Assembly (NCBI GenBank): GCA_002839545.1
Contig: PGYG01000001.1
Span: forward strand, 1-45,123
DNA: 45,123 bases
From: Candidatus Methanoperedentaceae archaeon HGW-Methanoperedenaceae-1
Lineage (GTDB): Archaea; Halobacteriota; Methanosarcinia; Methanosarcinales; Methanoperedenaceae
Direction of reading: 5' to 3'
A program made the position numbers and the translations under genes. This document shows positions 37,801 through 45,123 of the stretch, piece after piece (the first letter of the stretch is position 1; every line of letters begins with the position of its first letter). The notes under the pieces are model-generated. The model was not told where the DNA came from. It did not search any database and was given only the letters and a program-made list of their open reading frames with translations.

Positions 37801-40623
37801 CTATTCTTTTTTCATTTTCAAAAAGGCCAAATTGCTTTCGCACTTTTCAATTAGACTGTTGAATCCCGAACTTTCCATTTCTTCAAAAATATCCTGAGGA
37901 ATTAGAATATATTGCCATTCTCTGGGTTGGACTATCGGGGGAATTGTTTTAATTTTTGAAAAATCCCTACATTTCTGCTCTGCTGCATTTGCTTTTCTTT
38001 TCACATCAATATCATTCTTAGCATCTTTTGCAGATTTAGTTTCAATTATGTACATCACGTCTTCGGTTTTCACTAAAAAATCTGGATAATACGGCACTAA
38101 GTATCCCATTGAATTGATATAGAGAATTGAAAATTTATGCACATATTGATTTAATTTAACATAAGAAATTACAGCAGGGTCATTTTTTAAAATATCAACC
38201 GTAAACTTTCTTTCAAGTCCTCCTTTGTATGGAAAATCGATAGATGGATAAAGGCATTTTTTTGTTTCAATAGATCGTTCCAATCGGATTTTTAAATCTT
38301 TAAATTCTGATAAGCGAATCCATTCTGCTTCAATGACATCATGTGATTTTGAATTTTGTAAAAATGTGTTTATAGATTCTCTTAATTTGTTTGTGATAAA
38401 ATAGACTAATTGTTGGTTTCTCAATTTATCAACATTTTCGTCTTTTGAAAAATCAATTTTTTTGCCGAAGATTTGTTGTGAAACATAGTGATCTATTATC
38501 CCCGCTATCTCTGGCGCATAACGTGATAGACTCACACGACTGTCTTTTCTTGAACCTATTAGTTCACGAACAGTATTTCGGATAAATCCACCATAGGTAA
38601 AATTCGAATCAAGCAGTTGCCATTCTGAACGGAATTGAGTGGTTGGATGATAGTCAGTTATTAAAATCTTGTTAGGATGAATGTCTTCAAATGGTAAAGG
38701 TGATAATGGTAATTTAGATATATCAAACTGTGAAAAATCCAAATCCTCTTCTGTTTTATGTGTCAAAGAAATTGGCCAGCTTATATCATATTTATCGACC
38801 CTTTTTTCATCCACTTGGATTAAAACACTTTTAGCATCAAGTGAGATCTCAATACTGCTTCCGCTGGCTATATGGGCGCCTGCTTCTGTTAATTGGTTGT
38901 AAATATCGTTGTATTTGGGGTGTTCAACGATAAAAAGAAGGTCATAAGCATTGATTAAATTTTCTTTCTCTACTAATTTTTTGTAGTTTTCAACCTTATC
39001 CTGTAAATACTCAGGTTCAGGGAACATCAACCTGATGCCTCTACCAATTACCTGTTCAGTAAGCAGGTCTGAATCGGAACGTCTCAGTACAACAAGAACG
39101 CATACATTTTTTACGTCAAATCCTTCCCGTAACATCATGACACTAATGATTACTCTTACAGGACTGGAAGCATCATCACTTGCAAAAACAGTATTTTTAA
39201 GTTTTTTATAGTCATCATCGGAGAGAGTGTCTTTTTTCTTTGTGTGAATGGTTATTACCTGTTCTCCATTTGATTCATCCCCGAATAGAAATCCATTCGA
39301 ATCTTCTTTTTCTTTAATGTAGTTAGTAATAACATCCGCTTCTTCGTTATTGTCTGCCATTACAAACATTACAGGTTTTTTGTTAATCTTCAGAGCTTTG
39401 AAATCTTTTTGTAGATTATCCAGTTTAGCGATACCCACATCTATCATGTGTTTCTGGACTTCTGACAATTCGATTACATTTTTTGCATCGTCTTTGTATG
39501 CTGTAATCATTAATTTTTTATTATCAGGAAGTTGCTGTATCTTGCCTGACAGGAAACTGCTTTTTTCTATAAATATCTGTTTTACAAGCATATCCTGCAT
39601 TGCTTCAACTAAACCATAGTCGTAAATAACGTGTGAGAAAAACTCTTTTTTCGTTCCTTTTATTGTGAAGGGCGTTGCTGTGAAATCATACTGTATAAAA
39701 AGACTGTTTTCGTTTTCTCTCATCCTGTTTCGCAGTATTTCTATGGATTCCTGCCAGCGTTTTAACTCTGAGTCTGTTGAGTTGTGTACATGATGTGCCT
39801 CATCGTTGATTATCATGAGGTCATTGTTGTATGACAGGAAATCCATAAATCTCTCGACACGCAGGGATATGGAGTCGCTTTTCATATCAATACCAAGGGA
39901 TTCGGAAAGGGTTTCTTCTTTTTTCTTGGAGGTATCTGTTAATTGATGCCAGTTTGTTATGAGTAAAAATGGTGAATCAGTGTATGGCACATTTTCTTGA
40001 AGGTCGTTTTTTGTGAATACAGAAAGATAGAAATCCTGCCTCCAATCATCGGGCATGAATAGTTTGCGGTTGATATCAATAGTCAGAGGCTGTCTTTTTT
40101 CGTTCTTCACCTTGCCTATAAATGAATCCAGAAGACGTTCATATACGATATTTCCGGGTGCTACCAATGCAAAGTGGGATGTAAATCTTTTATCTTCAAG
40201 TTTTACGCGGTTAAAATACTGCCATATAATTATGGCATTCATGACCCATGTTTTACCTGTTCCGGTTGCCATTTTTACGGCGTATCTCGGATGTTTTATG
40301 TTTTCAATGCCATAACGAAGGTTTTTGTCTTCGAGAGATTCTTTGGAGAACGTCTCAAACAGTGTGCTTACAGATGGAATTTCAAGAATCTCGTAACAAT
40401 AAACAATTGATTCAATGGCTCTTTGCTGGCATTCAAAAAAGCATTCGCCTTCGTGTACACCATCAGAGAACCAGTAGTTGAAAAGCTCCCGCGTGATATG
40501 GGTAATCTGTTTTCCATTAACAGCAGGATAACCATTTTCAGACCATTCTTTAATTACAGGTTCTATTGAACTTGCAAGTGGATGCTTACCGAACAGTTCG
40601 GTTTTAGAGCTTTTCTTTGCCAT
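37801..40623 (-). CDS. res: Type III restriction-modification system restriction subunit (Res), SF2 helicase-nuclease
   Basis: VKMATGTGKTWVMNAIIIW; LMIINDEAHHVHN; REGFDVKNVCVLVVLRRSDSDLLTEQVIGRGIRLM; PDFLVKTEDVMYIIETKSAKD (PD-(D/E)xK-like). Confidence 0.93.
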   Translation of the reverse strand: MAKKSSKTELFGKHPLASSIEPVIKEWSENGYPAVNGKQITHITRELFNYWFSDGVHEGECFFECQQRAIESIVYCYEILEIPSVSTLFETFSKESLEDKNLRYGIENIKHPRYAVKMATGTGKTWVMNAIIIWQYFNRVKLEDKRFTSHFALVAPGNIVYERLLDSFIGKVKNEKRQPLTIDINRKLFMPDDWRQDFYLSVFTKNDLQENVPYTDSPFLLITNWHQLTDTSKKKEETLSESLGIDMKSDSISLRVERFMDFLSYNNDLMIINDEAHHVHNSTDSELKRWQESIEILRNRMRENENSLFIQYDFTATPFTIKGTKKEFFSHVIYDYGLVEAMQDMLVKQIFIEKSSFLSGKIQQLPDNKKLMITAYKDDAKNVIELSEVQKHMIDVGIAKLDNLQKDFKALKINKKPVMFVMADNNEEADVITNYIKEKEDSNGFLFGDESNGEQVITIHTKKKDTLSDDDYKKLKNTVFASDDASSPVRVIISVMMLREGFDVKNVCVLVVLRRSDSDLLTEQVIGRGIRLMFPEPEYLQDKVENYKKLVEKENLINAYDLLFIVEHPKYNDIYNQLTEAGAHIASGSSIEISLDAKSVLIQVDEKRVDKYDISWPISLTHKTEEDLDFSQFDISKLPLSPLPFEDIHPNKILITDYHPTTQFRSEWQLLDSNFTYGGFIRNTVRELIGSRKDSRVSLSRYAPEIAGIIDHYVSQQIFGKKIDFSKDENVDKLRNQQLVYFITNKLRESINTFLQNSKSHDVIEAEWIRLSEFKDLKIRLERSIETKKCLYPSIDFPYKGGLERKFTVDILKNDPAVISYVKLNQYVHKFSILYINSMGYLVPYYPDFLVKTEDVMYIIETKSAKDAKNDIDVKRKANAAEQKCRDFSKIKTIPPIVQPREWQYILIPQDIFEEMESSGFNSLIEKCESNLAFLKMKKE

Positions 40624-40632
40624 AGCAATCCC

Positions 40633-42654
40633 TTACCTCAGGTCAAGTTCTTTTATTGCAGATGCATCGTTCCCAAATACATCAACTACCCTTACTGCAA
40701 TTGTGTATTTCTTGCCCCGTTTGAGATTTCCATCTGCGATAATTGGTACTGGTTCACTTTTCTTCTTGTCTCTTATTGCCTGCCATTTGCTCCTGAAAAC
40801 CTCACCGTCATAGTCCCAGTCAACAGTCCAGAAATCGATTAGCGCAGAGAAATTATTGTGCAGCATTTCTTCAATTTCGGGTCTTTTTTGCTCATCTTTT
40901 AGTGGAATGTCAAGTATAACATACTGGTCTATTTTTATGGTGGTTGTAACTGAATCTTCATTCATGCTCTTGACTTGCGGTTCACCCAACCGCATATACG
41001 GTTTCTGGTAGAATGTTATCTTGTCGGCAATTGAGACGTCACCCACATTTGTACTTCTTAGATAGCGGTAAACGTCAGAAGGTATAACTTTGAACTCAAC
41101 TTCAGCCATTTGTTTTGTTTTCGTGTTTTTCTTAAGCCTTGCAAAGTCTTCTTCAAAATTATACTCATAATCCCATGCAAGAATTACAAGCTGTTTATAA
41201 CCCCTGCCGTCTGCTGTGGCTGCATTCTTTGCAAGTTCGATGGCTTTCTTTCCTGTTACCGGTCTGTCTGGTTCTGATACAAATACAAGGGTGTCCTTTT
41301 CGTCCTTTTTCATACCAAAACCCTGCCAATCCTCACGGGGGACGGCGCCGTAAAGTTTCAGGACTATGTTGTACATCTCTTTGAGTTTCACATCCTTAAG
41401 GTAGATGAGCTGGCGCTGATAGTTGCCAAGGTTCTGGACAAGGAAGGGCGCAGCATCCTGATTGACAAGTCTGCTTCTTGCTACCTGAATGGCAGTTTTG
41501 GACAGGTCAGACGTTATCCAGCGCCGCCCGAGTTTTTCAGCAACTGCGGCGGTAGTCCCAGAGCCGCAGAATAAGTCGGCTACAAGATCTCCTTCGTTTG
41601 ATGAGGAATCAATTATTAGCTCTAACATATTTTCCTTTTTTTCAGTTGGGTATCCAAAATTAAAAGAGTATGCAGTAATGTCATCCCATAAACTGTCGCG
41701 CAGTATATGGGTGCTTGCTGGAATAAAGTATTCTGGTTTTCCAGTATTTGGATTTGGTCTTAATCTCCCTTCTTCAATAGCTTTGTCAGCATTTTCTTTA
41801 GTCCATGCCCAATGTCTCCCTGTTGGGGGTTTATGTCCAAATAAATCATAATCAAGATGCTTTCTCAAACCATTAGCATCCAAAGCATGCCAACGCTCAG
41901 ATTTAGGCTCTTCTTTTAGAGGAGGTGAAATCAAATTATCTGACGTTTTGGCATAAAAGAAAATAGAATCGGTTCCAACATTCATGCGCGGCACACGTTT
42001 TCTCTCACGAATATTTTTTCGAATTCTTCGAACAATAATTTCATTTCTGAAATTTTCCCTCCCAAAAATTTCATCCATTATTATTTTTATATAGTGGCTT
42101 GCATTATTGTCACAATGGACATAAATAGCCCCATTACTTGAAAGCAACCGCCTCATTAATTGCAATCGCGGATAAAGCATATCTAGAAAACTATCAATCC
42201 CCCTTTCCCACGTATCAGAATATGCCAGTCGTTCATTCATCGGCATTTCCCGTTCATAGTTCTTATCCCCAATCTTCACCTCATTCGGAAAATTAAAATT
42301 TTCCCCTGTATTGAACGGCGGGTCAATATAAATCAGATCAATCTGCCCCTCATACCCCTGTGCAAGCAGCGCCTGCATCACCAGCAGGTTATCACCCCAT
42401 ATCAGCCGATTCGGCTGGCTGGAAATCTCGTCCTCGCCAGAATCAAAGAAACTCGTCAGGTTGCCGGTCGCCTTATTCGGATACACTTCCTCAGCGGTCT
42501 GGAACTCAAGGTCTTTGGGAGAGGGTTCACGGCGCGGCTTTGATGCCCAGATGAGGCGGGCAGTGTCTTTCTGGCGCTTTTTCTCCCCATTATATTTTAT
42601 ACGTTCTTCTTGAACTGAAAATTCAGTAATCGTACCGTTTGGTTCATCTGACAT
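40633..42654 (-). CDS. mod: Type III restriction-modification system DNA methyltransferase (Mod)
   Basis: DLIYIDPPFNTGENFNFPNE (DPPF/Y motif); GDLVADLFCGSGTTAAVAEKLGRRWI (FxGxG SAM motif); adjacent to Res. Confidence 0.93.
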   Translation of the reverse strand: MSDEPNGTITEFSVQEERIKYNGEKKRQKDTARLIWASKPRREPSPKDLEFQTAEEVYPNKATGNLTSFFDSGEDEISSQPNRLIWGDNLLVMQALLAQGYEGQIDLIYIDPPFNTGENFNFPNEVKIGDKNYEREMPMNERLAYSDTWERGIDSFLDMLYPRLQLMRRLLSSNGAIYVHCDNNASHYIKIIMDEIFGRENFRNEIIVRRIRKNIRERKRVPRMNVGTDSIFFYAKTSDNLISPPLKEEPKSERWHALDANGLRKHLDYDLFGHKPPTGRHWAWTKENADKAIEEGRLRPNPNTGKPEYFIPASTHILRDSLWDDITAYSFNFGYPTEKKENMLELIIDSSSNEGDLVADLFCGSGTTAAVAEKLGRRWITSDLSKTAIQVARSRLVNQDAAPFLVQNLGNYQRQLIYLKDVKLKEMYNIVLKLYGAVPREDWQGFGMKKDEKDTLVFVSEPDRPVTGKKAIELAKNAATADGRGYKQLVILAWDYEYNFEEDFARLKKNTKTKQMAEVEFKVIPSDVYRYLRSTNVGDVSIADKITFYQKPYMRLGEPQVKSMNEDSVTTTIKIDQYVILDIPLKDEQKRPEIEEMLHNNFSALIDFWTVDWDYDGEVFRSKWQAIRDKKKSEPVPIIADGNLKRGKKYTIAVRVVDVFGNDASAIKELDLR

Positions 42655-42739
42655 TATAATCTAACCTTATTTGGAATAGATAAAGATACATGATTAAAAA
42701 TTTTTCTATATAGTAAAGGTCATGCCAAAGAAAATTAAC

Positions 42740-42801
42740 CACAGAGAACACGGAGTTCACAGAGGATTGTTGCGTTCTCTATGTCCTCTGTGCGCTCTGT
42801 G
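42740..42801. repeat. Inverted array of 9-bp-period CACAGAG repeats
   Basis: Left arm CACAGAG(42740) CACGGAG(42749) CACAGAG(42758); right arm CTCTATG(42777) CTCTGTG(42786) CTCTGTG(42795). Confidence 0.9.
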
Positions 42802-42888
42802 GTTTTTGAAACATTTAATAAAATAATAGAATATCTTCTCCCACATCCCCCCAAAAAAACATATAACCCATCAAACCAATCCCTGACC

Positions 42889-43500
42889 ATGCTCACAAAA
42901 TCCGAGGGAAAACTTGCAGTAAAACTTGCACGGCAGGCAATTAATGAATGTCTCAGGGAAAACAAAAAAACCAACCCCGAAAACCTGCCTCCTGTATTTA
43001 ACGAAAACCGGGGCGTATTCGTAACTTTAAACCGGAAAAACAGTGAAATAAAAGAACTGCGCGGGTGTATCGGCAGACCATATCCTGTAATGCCGTTAAA
43101 AGATGCGATTATAATTTCCGCAATAAACGCTGCCCGTGATGACCCTCGTTTTACTCCTGTAACTCCTGAAGAAACAGGCGGGCTTTTAATCGAGGTGACA
43201 GTACTCACAGTCCCTGAACGCATTAACTCCAAACCGGAAGACATGCCAGAAAAAGTCATTATCGGAAGACACGGACTGATTATATCTGCTGGCATGTACT
43301 CAGGACTCCTACTTCCACAGGTTGCTGTGGAACACGGCTTTGACAGCACTGAATTCCTGTGCCAGACCTGCATGAAAGCAGGACTCATGCCAGATGCGTG
43401 GCTTGAAGGCGCACAGGTTTACCTGTTTGAAGGGCAGATATTCGAGGAAATTGAACCTGCCGGAGAAACAAGGGAAAAAATATTATCAGATGGGTGTTAA
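42889..43500 (+). CDS. AMMECR1-domain protein (AmmeMemoRadiSam system protein A-like)
   Basis: GVFVTLNRKNSEIKELRGCIGRPYPVMPLKDAIIISAINAARDDPRFTPVTPEE...IGRHGLIISAGMYSGLLLPQVAVEHG. Confidence 0.92.
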   Translation: MLTKSEGKLAVKLARQAINECLRENKKTNPENLPPVFNENRGVFVTLNRKNSEIKELRGCIGRPYPVMPLKDAIIISAINAARDDPRFTPVTPEETGGLLIEVTVLTVPERINSKPEDMPEKVIIGRHGLIISAGMYSGLLLPQVAVEHGFDSTEFLCQTCMKAGLMPDAWLEGAQVYLFEGQIFEEIEPAGETREKILSDGC

Positions 43501-43543
43501 TACTACTTTAGAAAAGACAATGTGTAATTAACCGGGGTAAAAT

Positions 43544-43936
43544 ATGTCGGAAATTCGAATATCAGAAAATTCCTCAAGCGAGGAAATATATCCTTTTGCA
43601 AAAATGGTATATGAACTGGTTTCCCTTCCAGTAACCATGCGCAGCAAGAATAAAAAAGGTGTCAGGATTGAGCAGGGAAAATTAATCGATAATGATTATA
43701 CTGGTCCCATACTTGAAGAGGCGCTTGAAAAAAACTGTGTGATACACACAATACCCCGCAGCGGGGAATATAAAGGAATCCCTGTTGTGGTTACGCCAGT
43801 GCATGATACTAAAGGGAATACGATAGCTGTTATTGGTTTAGTAGATGTTGTGAGTACGATAGATATGGCTTCTGTATTCGGCAATTATCCTGAGATAGTA
43901 AGACAGGTGGAAGAAAATAAAAAATCCATCCGTTAA
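43544..43936 (+). CDS. DUF2111 family archaeal protein
   Basis: PFAKMVYELVSLPVTMRSKNKKGVRIEQGKLIDNDYTGPILEEALEKN...GIPVVVTPVHDTKGNTIAVIGLVD. Confidence 0.78.
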   Translation: MSEIRISENSSSEEIYPFAKMVYELVSLPVTMRSKNKKGVRIEQGKLIDNDYTGPILEEALEKNCVIHTIPRSGEYKGIPVVVTPVHDTKGNTIAVIGLVDVVSTIDMASVFGNYPEIVRQVEENKKSIR

Positions 43937-44096
43937 GGTTTTCTGTACCGTATTTCCGTTTATCCACAGGATAAATATGCTGTATTCCTGTTAAGGGGCA
44001 GGAAAGCTGGACTTAATTCCCGTACTATCAAAAAGGTTATATTAGCTTACCTCAATTAAAAAGCTCCAATCATATTAATTAAAAGAGGATATATTC

Positions 44097-44498
44097 ATGA
44101 CTGAAAAACTTGGAATACTGGCACTTGGACACGGAAGCAAACTTCCATACAACAAAGACGTAGTTACAGGCGTAGCAGAATTAATCGGAAAACAGAACAG
44201 CGATGTAGTCGTAAGAACCGGCTTTATGAACATGAATAACCCCACAATGCAGGAAGGGCTTGAATCATTCAAAGGCACCGGAGTATCAACGATTGTAGCG
44301 GTTCCTATTTTCCTGGCACACGGGGTTCATACCACAGAAGACATTCCCCAGATACTTGGTGTCAGCAGGGAATCAAGGAAAACGACTGTGAAAATCGACG
44401 GCAGGGATGTCACCCTTATTTATTCGGAACCTCTCGGCGCAGATGAACTGGTTGCCAGGCTGGCATTCCAGAGGGCAAAAGAAGCACTTTTAAAGTAA
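44097..44498 (+). CDS. cfbA: Sirohydrochlorin nickelochelatase/cobaltochelatase
   Basis: [19 protein letters not shown]...[17 protein letters not shown]...[19 protein letters not shown]. Confidence 0.92.
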   Translation: MTEKLGILALGHGSKLPYNKDVVTGVAELIGKQNSDVVVRTGFMNMNNPTMQEGLESFKGTGVSTIVAVPIFLAHGVHTTEDIPQILGVSRESRKTTVKIDGRDVTLIYSEPLGADELVARLAFQRAKEALLK

Positions 44499-45123
44499 TG
44501 TCTATTGATAGTTCTTCAAGAGTTGCAGTACTTGATTTAACGCACGGCGGCATAGTATTAGCCCGGACGCTATCTGACTTTGTTAAGTCGGTGACAGCAA
44601 TAGACGTATATAAGACTCTTGACCCCGAAATCCTTGAAAGTCTTGGAAACGAGGGAATAAAGACATCTGTTGAACCAATTGATGTATCGGGTTTTGATAT
44701 TATAGTTGCGCCGGTGCATCTTGATTCCAACTACCCGATGCTAATAGGGGCAGTGGGAAAAGGGATTCCTGTCATCACGCACCATGAAGCGGCAGGTGGG
44801 ATTTTATCACAGCTTTACGGCAAAGCTCTTGAAAATAAAACTTTAATCGAACTTACAGGAACGAAAGCCAAAACAAGCACAGCACATCTTCTTGCAGGAA
44901 TCCTGTCAAGGGATAGGAAAGTTGTTTCGCATACAAGCCGGGGAGTCGAGGACTGGAGTACAGGCAGCGTATTAAAGAAGGGCTTGAGTATAACCCCTGC
45001 AAGTATCCTTAATGTCATGGATGCTGTTGCGGATGCGAAACTTGAGCCTGACGTTATTATTTTTGAAATATCACTCGGCGGAACAGGTTATGCTGATATC
45101 GGCGTCATAACAACAATATCGAA
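44498..45123 (+). CDS. cfbE: Coenzyme F430 synthase (MurF-like), partial at the window edge
   Basis: Open frame from ATG 44498: [42 protein letters not shown]...KTLIELTGTKAKTSTAHLLAGIL...SRGVEDWSTG; overlaps the cfbA stop. Not in the ORF track because it runs off the end. Confidence 0.88.
   Translation, partial: MSIDSSSRVAVLDLTHGGIVLARTLSDFVKSVTAIDVYKTLDPEILESLGNEGIKTSVEPIDVSGFDIIVAPVHLDSNYPMLIGAVGKGIPVITHHEAAGGILSQLYGKALENKTLIELTGTKAKTSTAHLLAGILSRDRKVVSHTSRGVEDWSTGSVLKKGLSITPASILNVMDAVADAKLEPDVIIFEISLGGTGYADIGVITTIS

Overview
The window is archaeal chromosome from a methanogen- or methanotroph-related euryarchaeon. By inference it is Methanosarcinales or 'Ca. Methanoperedens'/ANME-2-like, because McrA-glycine thioamidation genes (ycaO/tfuA), coenzyme F430 genes (cfbA, partial cfbE), a DmrB-like flavoprotein and multiheme c-type cytochromes occur together. 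Most of the window is core information processing and metabolism: deoxyhypusine synthase, Csl4, RpoL, METTL5-like methyltransferase, RtcB and archease, the S13-S4-S11-RpoD cluster, tRNA-Leu, DNA ligase, Lsm, TBP, L15e, tRNA-His, thermosome and Pgk. Accessory content includes a cytochrome b/7-heme cytochrome pair, a 5-heme cytochrome with a small membrane protein, a VapBC-type TA pair, three KaiC/RAD55-like proteins (two without a recognisable P-loop), a probable SNF2-helicase N-terminal remnant and a type III restriction-modification system. Best leads for a second look: a hairpin-dense 190-nt intergenic segment at ~25.62-25.81 kb; an inverted array of 9-bp-period CACAGAG repeats beside the R-M locus; a perfect 20-bp TATA palindrome upstream of the TBP gene; twin hairpins in the L15e leader; a YHS-FrhB fusion; a CX4CH heme motif; and a perfect in-frame 33-bp tandem duplication in the deoxyhypusine synthase gene. 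I did not identify a clear, wholly new multi-gene system. All calls come from reading the sequence; no database searches were run.
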